Of a DNA stretch of 64,000 nt, positions 1-11,799 are shown piece after piece; positions within the stretch are counted from its first letter, which is position 1; each line of letters begins with the position of its first letter. This stretch comes from Luzula sylvatica (Eukaryota; Streptophyta; Magnoliopsida; Poales; Juncaceae). Where the stretch lies: NCBI GenBank assembly GCA_946800325.1, contig OX326960.1:15524393-15588392 (forward strand), written 5' to 3'. A program made the position numbers and the translations under genes. The notes beneath the pieces were generated by a model. It made no database searches. It saw nothing but the letters and a program-made list of their open reading frames with translations, and was not told where the DNA came from.

Positions 1-369
1 ATTTTCTTACCAAGTAATTGAGCTTGTCTATCTTGTTCGAAATAACTATCGATATTGTAGTTAGAAAAACTGTTTTTAGCCCGTTGTCTCTTGTGCCGAT
101 TATTATGGTTGTATTTCTTTGAATATTCGAAATGTATTTTTTTTTTTTTAATTCCATGGAGAATTTCGATTTTCTATTGAATTTGGGATTGTTTGATGGT
201 TCGGGTGAATTGCTATCTTCCTTTTCTGTAATAAAAAGATAATTAATGGAGAAATACAAAATTTATTAATAGTTAAAGACTAAAGCTGAATGGATCTTTT
301 AAGCATGATTGAGATTCATTAATAGTTAAAGACAAAATTCATTAATTGTATTTGTGTTGTTGTGTGGAG
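1..369. other. AT-rich non-coding start of window
   Basis: No coding frame or RNA gene is visible. The stretch is T-rich and contains a 16-bp direct repeat (attaatagttaaagac at about 266 and 318). Because a NAL1-family exon begins at about 370 just after an AG, this is probably the preceding intron or decayed upstream sequence of that gene. The N-terminal exons of the family are not in the window. Confidence 0.5.
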
Positions 370-2329
370 GTGGCGAGCCATGTATGGGACGTTAGGAGCG
401 ATAGTGAAAAGACGAACAGGAAACAAACAAGTTGGGTTTCTGACGAATCGCCACGTGGCGGTTGATTTGGATTATCCGAATCAAAAATTGTTCCACCAGG
501 TACGGCCCAATTTGGGTCCCGGGTTTATTTGGGCGCTGTTGAAAGAGCCACGTCATTCATCACTGACGATGTCTGGTACGGCATCTACACTGGTACCAAC
601 CCTGGTATGTAAATTTTTTTAACATACTTTTTCCCTTTTTGAAAATGATATATTGGGTTGAGAAATGGTATAATTATAGAGACGTTTGTGAGGGCGGACG
701 GGGCGTTTATTCCATTCGCGGATGATTTTGACATATTTACGCTGACTCCCCTTGTGAAAGGAATTGGGGAAATTGGAGATGTGAAAATAATCGATCTTCA
801 ATCTCCAATTAGTTCTGTGATTGGAAGAAAAGTCTACAAAGTTGGTCTCGTAGGTCCGGCCTCACCTCCGGTAAAGGGCATTTTCGTAATTTTCAAAACT
901 ATTATGGATTCATTTGATCTTTGCAAAATTTAAATTGTTTTTGTTTCGGTACGAAAGGTACGGTGATGGCGTACGCATTAGAATACAATGACGAGAAAGG
1001 AATATGTTTTTTCACGGACTTGCTCGTAGTGGGCGAAAATCATCAAACTTTCGATTTGGAAGGGGATAGTCGGAGTCTTGAAACCGAGAATAATTTTGAC
1101 CGGTACGAGTGGTACAGGTACGGAGGAAGGGGAGAAACTGAGACCGATTGGGATAATTTGGGGCGGCACGGCGAATCGAGGGCGCTTGAAATTGAAGAGC
1201 AATCATGGGCCTGAGAATTGGACGAGTGGAGTCTATTTGGGCCGCCTTTTGGATCGCTTGGAGCTCAATATTATTACTACTAATGAAGGAATGAGAGGTT
1301 TGTTTTGTTGGTGAATTTACGTTTCGCACCCTTCTTTTTTTTGATATTATGAAATATTGATTTTTGTTTTGAAATGCCAAAGCTGCGGTGGAGGAGCAAA
1401 AGAATGCACTGGTCGTGGCGGCCAATTCAATAATCGGGGAATCTTCTCCAGAGGTAATTTTACTCGGATTGTGAAATATTATTAATTATTTGGTATTTTG
1501 GTAATTTTACTCAGATTGTGAAATAGTATTAATTATTTGGTATTTTGGTAATTTTACTCAGATTGTGAAATAGTATTAATTATTTGGTATTTTGGTAATT
1601 TTACTCAGATTGTGAAATAGTATTAATTATTTGGTATTTTGGTAATTTTACTCAGATTGTGAAATAGTATTAATTATTTGGTATTTGGTAATTTTACTCA
1701 GATTGTGAAATAGTATTAATTATTTGGTATTTTGGTAATTTTACTCAGATTGTGAAATAGTATTAATTATTTGGTATTTTGGTAATTTTACTCAGATTGT
1801 GAAATAGTATTAATTATTTGGTATTTGGTAATTTTACTCAGATTGTGAAATAGTATTAATTATTTGGTATTTTGGTAATTTTACTCAGATTGTGAAATAG
1901 TATTAATTATTTGGTATTTTGGTAATTTTACTCAGATTGTGAAATATTATTAATTATTTAAGGGTATTTTGGTAATTTACTCAGATTGTGATTTTTCGAG
2001 ATAGGTGCTGAATTGCGTACCAGAAGAGCAAAAGGCCGGAGATTCTTTTGAACTGTTGGGTATAAATATCGAAAAATTCAGCTCAGCACGAACCTGAATT
2101 TAGGCTAGAAACAGTGGGGGCGAATAGCAGTAACGTTCAAGTCGAGGAGCGCCAATTCATCTCCAACTTTTCGTCCACAATAAGGTGCTCTGACGAGTTG
2201 AATATTAACAGTACGAATAATAATAATCATGTTTCGTCTTGATGAAGATTTGTCTGTTTCCATTTGGGCGATAGAGAGCCCAAAAGGCTGAAGATTGACC
2301 CGAAACCCTTTATAGATTTGGATAAGTGA
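370..2329 (+). pseudogene. NARROW LEAF1-like trypsin-type serine protease pseudogene (5' part absent)
   Basis: Family members are trypsin-fold proteins that shape leaf and root growth in plants. Conserved blocks follow in order: YGTLGAIVKRRTGN and LTNRHVAVDLDYPNQK (with the catalytic His), an exon ending at 604, FVRADGAFIPFADDFD and GEIGDVKIIDLQSPISS (680-about 872), AYALEYNDEKGIC and GENHQTFDLEGDS (from about 958), IGIIWGGTANRGRLKLK and ENWTSG, a short exon at about 1384-1452, and a last exon from about 2005 ending LKIDPKPFIDLDK. Introns look like 605-679, about 873-957, about 1311-1383 and 1453-2004. The reading frame is broken repeatedly: near 383, a 1-bp loss near 519, a 2-bp gain near 851, an extra 10 bp near 1077, a shift near 2082, and TGA TGA at 2240-2245. 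The nucleophile motif reads GDSR instead of GDSG. The protein cannot be made. Sequencing error is an unlikely cause of so many lesions. Confidence 0.85.
1453..1990 (+). repeat. 47-bp intronic minisatellite, about 11.4 copies
   Basis: Unit is ggtaattttactcagattgt followed by 27 more bases ending ggtatttt. Copies begin at 1453, 1500, 1547, 1594, 1641, 1687, 1734, 1781, 1827, 1874 and 1921, with a partial copy at about 1970. Units are 46-47 bp and nearly identical; the first and last carry private variants (ctcgg, atattat). The array begins exactly at the 5' splice site of the pseudogene's last intron, so each unit restores a GGTAATTTT donor-like string. Confidence 0.95.
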
Positions 2330-2579
2330 GTGAGAAAGATTATGGTGTTTGGAGGGAGATTATGGTAATTTCGTGTGTTTTAGAGGTGAAATGATTTTGA
2401 GGGGTTATTTGATATAATGTAGGTTTGTTGTATTTTCATTTTTAAGGAAATGGTGTAACAGGTTAGGGGTAATATCCAGTTAGATGGTGTATGAATCCCT
2501 GCAAATTTTGCATGCTTTTCACTCTTCATGTAGAGGATATATATGCAGGGTATATTTGTCAATTTATCTATTTTTGTTT

Positions 2580-2815
2580 GGGGGAATTTCGTATGTATCC
2601 TCACAAAAACTCTAAATGTCATATTTGTCCTTGCAAAAACACTAATACCATATTTTTTTTTTGAATTGGACGCACTAATACCATATTTATCCTTGCAAAA
2701 CTAAAACTCTATCATATTTGGCCATTTCGTTAAGTTTTTCATTAAAACTAACTGTGATAATACAAAATTACCAATATACCCTCCTTCCCACTCGTTTCTT
2801 TTCTTGTTCACATGT
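2580..2815 (+). repeat. Left terminal inverted repeat of the MULE
   Basis: Pairs with the complement of 18655-18860. Shared strings include tatcctcacaaaaact, ccatttcgttaagtttt and accaatataccc. An extra run of about 35 bp in the left copy looks like a local duplication around cactaataccatat. Identity is roughly four fifths by eye, so the element is old. Confidence 0.85.
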
Positions 2816-3590
2816 ACTGTTTTCATGTACGAAAACTTCAAACTTTAGAGTGAGGAAAACTTTACGGTAGATTGTTTATATCTCTTTTCTCTATATCAAT
2901 TGGATCTGTTTATATATTCATCATTTCTCAATCAGAAAGTAAACAAAGACCTCTGATTTTAGAATCCTCTGCACACAAAAATCTCAGTTTTTTTATTGTT
3001 GTACCATTGATTAATTCTTTGATTAGTTTTGTATGCCTTGAATCTCAACAAAAGTAGATTTGATTATTTTTAGACCCATTTATCGAAATAAATTGTTATT
3101 TCTTTTATTAAACTCATTTTTAGTCCAATTAACATATTTTTCAAATAAAACACAAGACCAACAATCAACGATTTATTGAGGAGAGCTAAAACTTTGCGAG
3201 TGGAGGCAGAGGATTGAGCGGTTCAAAGAAGAAATGGGATCTCGTGATGATTATTTTGGTCATGATTTCTTTTGGGGTTCTGGTTTTGATTAGGTTTGTG
3301 CTTTGTAAATTAGACTGTGAGAGAAACAGAGGGGTTTGAGATTGATTTTGTGATTTTGATTTTGTTTTTTTACTGTTAGTTGTATGTAGAACGATCAGTT
3401 CTGTAATTTTCAAGAAAAAAAAGAAGAGAATCAATGATTTATATTTATATTTTCAGAAAAAAGAATCAACAACTTATGTGATAGTAATAATATTATGTAG
3501 TTTTTTTGGTCATCTCAAAATCAACAATGGCCAAGATGTCGATTTGTATAAGTTCTTTTTATTAGTGGAGGTAGATAATTAGGAAAAAAA

Positions 3591-3669
3591 TATGTGAACT
3601 TAGCACAAAACAAATGCAAACATGGGATGTCTTTGATGCGCTTAATATGTGAACTTAGCACAAAACAAA
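3591..3669 (+). repeat. 24-bp direct repeat inside the MULE
   Basis: A perfect 24-bp string beginning tatgtgaacttagcacaaaa occurs at 3591-3614 and 3646-3669, offset 55 bp. It is not associated with a coding frame. The rest of 2816-3776 is AT-rich and shows nothing recognisable. Confidence 0.9.
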
Positions 3670-3807
3670 CGAAAGGTTCATACAAAATCCATTTGTGAAT
3701 ATTGAACTTTGAAGAAAGATGAATTGAGTTCATGCAATGCTTTGGCTCAAAAATTAAGTTCTAAATAAGACTAAATGAAAAGCGAGGAAGAGGGGAAATG
3801 AATTGAG

Positions 3808-6480
3808 ATGGCACCTTCTCTCTCCTACCTCCCTTCCTCCTCCCCAAGCCAACAATGGCGCTACCCTAGAGGCAAAAGATACATTCGGGACATAGGGGAT
3901 GGATGGAAAGAGATAGCTAGGGAGCCATGCAGACCATACCGACCGTACTACAAGTACAAACCAAACAAACGCAATTCCAAAAGACCCCACAAACCCTATA
4001 ACACCCCACCCTCACCTTCAGACACACAAACCCTAAATACCAACAAAGGCCTATACACCCTCAAAATGCAAGCTAGGAGGTTGCTAACCTCCTCCCCCTC
4101 TCAGACTCAGCTGCCACGCCTTGCATGGAAGGAAGTGGTAAAAAATGGTGCTCCTTCAGACAGTCATCTCTACGAAATCAACACGAGGAAGCGTCGCCTA
4201 GCACCGACCTCCCCGTATCTGCCGAATTTTGAGGATAGACCCGTCTTTCCGCCCGATCCCAACCACCCAACATGGAAGGATAGATGCACGAGATGTGTCC
4301 ATTTCGGTCATTCTGCTACGGTCTGCACAAACCCACGGGCTTGTTGCTATTGCTTCCAAACGGGGCACTTATACGCTTTCTGTCAGTTGCGTCTCGATGA
4401 TCTAGCTGCGATCTCAGCCAAGATTCCTCTAGGAAGACCAGCAGCAGAGGCGATGCCAACCGATAGGATCCCCAAAACTTATTGTTTCATGACCGAGTCC
4501 AAAGAGCACAAATCAGAATTGAGGGATCTAAACAGGGCGGTTGTGATCGATGCTAAGCTCGCTCCAGCCCACGACCTCAACACACTCAAATTACTAGTTA
4601 AGAAAACTAAAGAATGGTCGCAACCTTTCCAGTTAGTTTATTGGAAGGAAGACCGTTACTTGCTAAAACTCCCAGCAGATACTAATCGCAATACATATCT
4701 CTAATCTTGCACCTCCTCCCTCTACAGAGCAGGATTTCTATGTTTTCCATGGTCGCCAGCCATGGGTGCGGAGGTACTCTATTATAACCACAAAATTTGG
4801 ATTCATTTAATTGATCTCCCACCTCAAGCTTGGTGCCAAAGCGAAATAAACCAAATTGTGAACAGTTTCGGCACCATTGTCGATCAAGCTCCTCTCTCCG
4901 AGATCGTCACACTGGATCGACTCGAAATAGTGGTGGCCTCCCATAATCTGAACTGGATTCCGCCGGTGGTGGGCTATCTTGCGGATGGCTTCGTCTACGA
5001 TGTCCAAATTAAGCCGATTTCGGTCCTCGACGACCGCCAATTTTATTTTCGCCCCCCTGATTTCACCCCCAAACCTGCCAAATACGAGGAACTACGACAA
5101 AACCTCAAAATACCGACTAAATTGAGATCTCAAATCCCCGTAAGTTCCAACCCGTCTTCATCATTTGATTCCTCCGATGCTGCCAACAACAATGGCCAGG
5201 CAGAGTTACTAAGGCTGTGGAACCTCGCCCCACCATCGACTGAGAAAGACTCTCTTGCTCCCCTAATCTTCTCGGGGAAACTAGCTGGATCGGAACATGA
5301 GGAAATGCGAGATATCCTCAAGACTCTGGCAACACTTGAGCAAGAAGAACCGAGGCAGATCTTAGTCACAGAAATAGCCCTTAATCGGGCCTACGACGAC
5401 ACTGCTCCGAGGTCCATCCTCCGTCGCCCTCAGACGCCTCCGCCTCATGACGGGATTTCCCAAAAAAACGTGATGCCTGGTCAGACCGTACAGCTCGCAT
5501 GCTCATCGGATGGTACGGCGCTGCAGCTTGCAGAGATGGAGAAAGATGGGACGCGTGATGAAGACTTTCTCGACAATTCATTAATGGGAGTTAATGAGGA
5601 AGAGAAAGATGGCGGACGGGTGGTCATACCAATGCATACTAGGGAAGACAAAGGGAAAATGGTAGTCCAGCCTACCTCTGCCACTTCTCTCAAGCAAGCC
5701 AATGAAAATGCTCTGTGTGGCGAGCAAGGTATTCCTGAAATTCTATCCTCTAAAATATATGCTGAGTCATCCAATAGCAAAAAAATTATTAACACCAGAA
5801 CCGCACACAAATTCATTGATATGGTTAGAAAAAATAGAAGGAAATCCAACAGAACCCCGAAAAAAATCACATTCTTTGATGGCACTACCCCACAGACAAT
5901 AAAAAAAACAAAACATAATAGAAAATTAATTAAGCCTAATATGATTAAAGATATTTCTAAAGCAAATGAATATATAAAAGCATTAGAAAATGAGGCCTCA
6001 GCGCCCATAGATTTAACTAGTACTCAAATAGATGAAATTAGAGACTTAGTTGGGCTGAAGAGTGATAATTCTAAGAAATTGGGCCCAATTTCGAAAAATG
6101 GGCCTCTTGAAACAAAGAATGATGTTCAAATTATTGCTAATAATTTAGAAAAACCCATTATTTCTATTGCAACAAAGAATAATACTGATCTATTTATTGC
6201 GGACCAAAATTTGCAATTGATTCATACTAATAAGGCAAGTGTGCATGCAGCTATGGAAAAGAAAAAAATAATAAGACCCATAAAAATTGGATCCGTCTCT
6301 AGTCAGAGAGATGTGGACAAACAAGATATGTCAATTGCAAATCAGTCTAACATTTGTAATTTTGATATCCCTATCTCAAACGCAGTTATTACTCAAAAAT
6401 TTAGCTTTGAGGAAGAAGTTCAGGACGACTACATCGATCAAGTCGATTATGGGGATGAGAATCAGCTTTATGGGTTCTAA
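3808..6480 (+). pseudogene. LINE ORF1, nucleic-acid-binding protein with one in-frame stop
   Basis: One reading frame of about 890 codons runs from ATG 3808 to TAA 6478-6480 and is interrupted only by TAA at 4702-4704. Two adjacent CCHC zinc knuckles lie at about residues 160-173 (CTRCVHFGHSATVC) and 179-192 (CCYCFQTGHLYAFC). Downstream, a DUF4283/RRM-like block spans the stop, with the motif IWIHLIDLPPQAW and NQIVNSFGTI, then a long low-complexity Lys/Asn/Asp-rich tail. ORF1 proteins of plant L1 elements bind LINE RNA and act as chaperones. The stop gives a 298-residue product with only the zinc knuckles. ATG 4762 is internal, not a separate gene. Confidence 0.85.
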
Positions 6481-6555
6481 ATCGGCCAAGGGTCGGAATT
6501 TTAGCCATATGGGCTCCTACCATTAATTAGTTATTATGAATGTAAAACTATTTAA

Positions 6556-9415
6556 TTTCTTTCGATCTTATTTTGGAATGTCAGAGGTGTTGGCGAGGTA
6601 GAAAAAAGCAAGCTCGTCAAAGACACCACTAGACATGCTAGGTGCAACATTTTTTGTATGCAAGAAACGAAAAAAAATGCAACTAACTATTTTGATATGA
6701 AAAGAATATGTCCTAACAATATCAACCAATTCGCATCCAAGAATGCTAATAACTCCCGCGGTGGAATATTAACGGCTTGGTCAAATGATTTCATCTTAGA
6801 AAGCACACACATAGGCCTTTTTTCTTTATCAACAACGCTCTCACTAGCAAATGGCTTCTCTTTTCAACTAACCAATGTATACGGTCCAACTTCATCGGAT
6901 GAAAAACAAAGTTTTATTGATGAACTTCATGGCATAATGCCAAACACAATTCCTTGGATCGTAGTCGGTGATTTTAACTTGATAAGATCTATGAGAGAGA
7001 GCACGGGAAACGCGCACTTAGTAGCCCACATCAATAGTTTTAATAATCTCATAAATAATTGTAACCTAATTGAAGTTCCTCTACGAGGTAGAGACTTCAC
7101 TTGGACTAGCAAAAGGCCAACGCCCACCTTATCTAAGCTTGATAGGGCCCTAGCCTCCGACCACTTCCTAACCCTAAACACAATCATGCAAACTATTGAA
7201 CTTCCAATGATAACGTCGGATCATGCTCCACTAAAACTAACATTCTCGGTTCAAAAAAACACAAACTCTAATTCATACAATCTAGAAAGGGCATGGCTAC
7301 TAAAACCCGAGAGCAATAACATCTTCCGCGAAGCTTGGTCAATTCCGCAAAATGACAATCCCGCAAAAAATTTCATTCTTAAAACTATTGCCGTTTCCAA
7401 AAGTCTAGCCGCTTGGGCGAAGAATAATTTTGACAAACCGGAACCGCCGTTGGCGGCTTGCAAAAAATTCATACTTTTTCTCGACAAATTAGAAGAAAAA
7501 AAAACGCTCAACCACGATGAGACAAAACTTCGCATCGACCTAAAAATAAAAGCCCAAAATCTTGCACTAAAAGCCGAGACATATTGGCAACAAAGAAGTT
7601 CATCAAATTGGGTACAATTGGGCGACAAGAACAATGCGTATTTTCACGCTCTTGCTTCCCAAAGACGGAATAGAAACTATATCACCCAACTACAAGTCGA
7701 AAACTCAATTCTCAACACGACAACATCGATTCTAAACGAGTTTTACATGCATTTCAAAAGTTCCATGGGAGCTAGACCCCCATCTACCGAAATTAATCTT
7801 GAGGTGTTACTAGGAACGAACCATAACCTCAATTTGGATTCTTTAACGATGCCCTTTGAGGATGACGAAATACAATCCATAGCCCTAAACCTTAAGAAAA
7901 AGAAGTCATGCGGACCGGATGGGATACCGGCCGAATATGTCTTTACTTTTTGGGAATCGGTGAAAGAGGATTTTAAAAAAATTATTCGACAATTTTATGA
8001 TAATAAACTAGACTTATGGCGAATCAACCAAGCATGTATCACCCTAATCCCGAAGAAAAATGAGGCAATAGCGCTAGGCGACTATAGGCCTATTAGCGTT
8101 ATTAACCTACCAATTAAAATCATAACCAAACTATTAGCCAATAGGCTACAACCACGACTACCCGAACTATTGCCACTAAATCAATCCGCATTTATTAAGA
8201 AAAGATCTATTACGGATTCCTACTTAGTGGCTAGAGAATATCTAAACTATCTAAAGAAAAATAAAATACCGTCAATAATGTTATCTATCGATATTCAAAA
8301 AGCTTTTGATAACGTCTCTTGGGATTTCCTCCTAAAACTCCTAAAACATCGTAATTTTCCACAAAGGTGGATATCATGGATTCACAACATATTAATCTCC
8401 TCATCGTCTTCCGTTAAAATCAACGGCGAATTCTCACCTTATTTTTTCCATCAAAGAGGTTTGCGACAAGGCGACCCGCTATCACCCCTACTTTTTAACC
8501 TCGCAATCGACATAATACAAAGTATAATCCAAAAAATAACGCCTCTCTTGTCGAACGCATCCAATTTTGGAACAAAGATTATACAATATGCCGACGACAC
8601 TCTATTGTTCGTGGAAGCGAACCCAAACAATCTCAAAATAATAACAAAAGCTTTGGACCTTTTCGAAGAGATCACAGGTCTCAAGATAAATAAAGAAAAA
8701 ATGAACTTCCACCCGATCAATATCCCGGACCACCTACATCAAACGATTGCAAGATTGCTCTCATGTAACAAGAAAGAACTTCCTTTCAAATACCTTGGAA
8801 TGCCCCTAACTATAATAAGACCAAAAAAAGCGATCTTCCTCCCGCTAATAAAAAAAATCCAACAAAGAGTAGCTTCGTGGAAGGGTAAATTACTATCCCT
8901 CGGAGGAAGACTAACTTTAGTAAAAGCATCCCTAAACTCGTTACCGGTCTACCAAATGCAAGCCTTACAAATACCGAAAGGAGTAATTAATGAAATAACG
9001 AAACTAATTAGAGCCTTCCTTTGGAAAGGAACCGATCAATGCAACGGCGCGAATTGCCTAGTAAATTGGGAAAAGATTACTATGCCAAAAAAATATGGGG
9101 GTTTGGGCATCTTAAATCTTATAGACCAAAACAAGGCATTGCTCTTAAAAACCCTTTGGAAAATAGACACACCCGAGCAAAGCTTTTGGTCCAACTGCAT
9201 ATCCGAGCTTTATGGTATAGAGAAAACCGCAGATCTGCCTAACATCCCCGAGGCCTCCCTCTCATTCTTCTTAAAAGACTTGATAAGTCTTTTACCTATA
9301 TATAATGTCTCCGTGAAAATCGATGCCCAAACTAACCAAGCAATATGGAATTGGAACTCCAAAGGCACTTACTCGTCCAAATCGGCATACGACTTCATTA
9401 GAAATCCGGGCATAA
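6556..9415 (+). pseudogene. LINE ORF2, 5' part: AP endonuclease and reverse transcriptase
   Basis: The frame opens after TAA 6553-6555. The endonuclease starts upstream of the first in-frame ATG (6658): FWNVRGVG, then QETK, NVYGPTSSDE, VVGDFNLI and SDHAP, all conserved catalytic or structural motifs. ATG 6536 lies in another frame, so a 1-bp shift near the start codon is likely. The reverse transcriptase shows GPDGIPAEYV, LIPKKNEAIALGDYRPISV, SIDIQKAFDNVSWDFL, GLRQGDPLSPLLFN, the catalytic YADD, and FKYLGMPLT. No stop occurs until the Copia insertion at 9416. The rest of ORF2 resumes at 17993. Confidence 0.9.
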
Positions 9416-10509
9416 TGTTGGGGAATATCCTCGACCCCAGGCCCGCGCAGCGGATATGTAGGCCCAGTTCGATTCCCCGATTCCCGAGATCACGCCACGA
9501 CTTCGAGGGTACGATGCGAATAGAAGGACAGATTCATACCAGTGCCAAATTGATGGCACACGAAAGGTTGATCGCCGCCTTCTATTTCCTTCGGTGTCAC
9601 GTTGGTGACTAGCCCGTACGTCCCATACCGCACGTCTCCCACCGTTTCGACATGCCTCGGGTTGTCTTCGTGCGTTCCATGCCCGCATGATTCCACAGCC
9701 CGTTACTCGATTACTTCTCCGGTTTGATCACAACGAAGAGCCACATGTGTCGCTCCTCTACCCGTATCCACCGTGAGTCGTAGCACCTCGGTCGCGGATG
9801 CACCTGCCTAGACGATGCACCGGCGAACTTGCATGATTGCGTTTCGATTCTCTAGACGGAGAAAACTCTTTTCTCCTTCTCTCTCAATCTCTTCGCACTC
9901 TTTCATCAAGTGATTAGAGTCTCTTAATTTCTGGATTAATTCTAAATTAACTCCATTAATTTTCTGGTTGAACTAATCTAATTATTCAACTGGTTGGACT
10001 TATGAGAGAGAGAGAAACATCCTATATATACTCCATAGGATAAGGATGGGCCAAAAGGTATGTATATCTTCTATACACCTTTTCAAACAGAAAACTGCAT
10101 ACACCCTTTCAGTAATCTGTCAGAAAGAAAATATTAAATCATTCCAACCGACTTTGAACATTTACGAAAGTTGTAGATAATCTAATTATCTTTCCAACCC
10201 AATTTGGCCCAGCCCAATTGGAGTTCGGACCCGAAAGTTACGGCCGTTTTACTGACTGTATGTCAAACTGTCGCACCCTTTCGGTATTTCATTAGAACGA
10301 TACTGATACTTCGCTCAAATGAAATATATTACAACATGAAAGTTCTAGATAATCTCATTATCTAACTAACCCAATTTGAACCATTCAAATCGGAGTTTCC
10401 TACTGAAAGTTATACCAGTTTTACTAATCTGTTTCGTATGCCCACGAACGCGTACGTTCGTTTGTCCTACGTACCATTTTAGCGATGATCCAAAACTGTA
10501 TTTCCTTCA
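9416..10509 (-). repeat. Copia 3' LTR (element sense is minus)
   Basis: 1094 bp, the same length as its partner. On the plus strand it starts TGTTGGGGAATATCC and ends GTATTTCCTTCA. Within it, two diverged units of about 175-190 bp (about 10085-10260 and 10261-10440) each carry an AGATAATCT-ATTATCT motif. Open frames seen in this LTR recur in the other LTR and are not genes. Confidence 0.95.
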
Positions 10510-10522
10510 GTCTCCCACTCAG
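10510..10522 (-). promoter_or_regulatory. Polypurine tract of the Copia element
   Basis: On the minus strand the sequence immediately before the 3' LTR is ACTGAGTGGGAGAC, a purine-rich tract that primes plus-strand DNA synthesis. Together with the primer-binding site at the other end it fixes the orientation of the element. Confidence 0.8.
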
Positions 10523-11799
10523 TTTCAGATTTACCTAAAAGGTACTCATGTATATCACATATACACTATATCAGAGAATCTGGCCCGCGTATCAAATACG
10601 CTAAAGCCATGCACATCCAATGTGCAAAAACTTGCAATCAAGCCCGACATAGTACGACTCGTTGTGTGACCGTGTAGGTTCGTTTAACGATGGCAGTAGG
10701 CCGTTTCCATGGCACTACAAGCCCATGAGCGGGATCTAGTCACTCCATCATGGCTACCCATGTTAAAACGAATAATGATTGTGATCATTGTGCCTATCTC
10801 GAATAGCGGTTACTAGTTCTCTTGTTTGCGATATCCGTTAATCAAAAGGCATGGTAATAGTCATCCTTATAATTTGATTAACTATACTTATTCCCCGATT
10901 CCGAGTTGATTTAACAAATTTCAATCGATATTAACCATTAATATCATTGACTCTGGCCAGAGATTTCGTTAATCGACTCATCGAGCGGCGCCTAAGAGAT
11001 ATCTCTTCCTTTCGGAATAAACAATTCCTATCTTGGAGACTCACATTGAATTCCGTGTTTCGGACAATATCCAATGATGACCCTTTTAACTCCCTGTTAC
11101 GGTGAGCGTAAGATCATATCAAAGCATTGTGTTACGCACGTAACGCAATCAATGATCCCCTCAAGTATGAAGAATCTAAAACCCCATCCGTCACAAGTCC
11201 ATCTATAATGACTAAACCATGTCATGGACTCGCGGCTTTGGTCATATCCAATACATGTAACCTAACATATATCTACGTTCCCGATTCGACAAGCACCTTG
11301 TCCCATGATTAGCAAAACATAATCATCTCCTCGGCAAACGTACTAGTGTACGCGTTCAGTCTATCCAATAATAGAAATGCTTCTCTCTTAAGCAAGCTGA
11401 TCCGCGACTAGAGATGTTTAGAAATGACACTTTAAGTGTGACGGTTTCGCTGCACATGGTCCTCAACCATGTCGACATCCACACAAGTTCAAATCAAGGT
11501 TCATGTAACAATCATATTACACAACCCGCACACTGTTTTCATATAAGGTGAATGCATATTTAATTTAAGTAAACAAAATTTTTAAAAGGAATGCATTCAT
11601 ATGGACTAAGTATTTGGGTGATACAACGTTTACCTATGGGTATCTCCATACCCATAACCTGCGAGGACTATCGTATTAGATAACTACACTCTACTCTCTT
11701 CTTCCTCCTCTAGGTATCTCCATACCCATAGTCATCGCATGACAGTCACGCGCGACTAGAGAGAGCGGTCTTGTAAACGGGTCCGCACGTTCCCGCTAG

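Noticed and set aside
1453..1990. CRISPR-like regular repeats
   Set aside because: Units are contiguous 46-47 bp with no spacers, in plant DNA; it is a minisatellite.
5481..6008. Minus-strand frame of 175 codons with hydrophobic stretches
   Set aside because: It is antisense to LINE ORF1, whose frame, knuckles and neighbours explain the region.
9398..9696. Minus-strand frames of 68-96 codons near 9.5 kb, repeated at 16.8-17.2 kb
   Set aside because: They lie in the two Copia LTRs and appear twice for that reason; no domain and no gene context.
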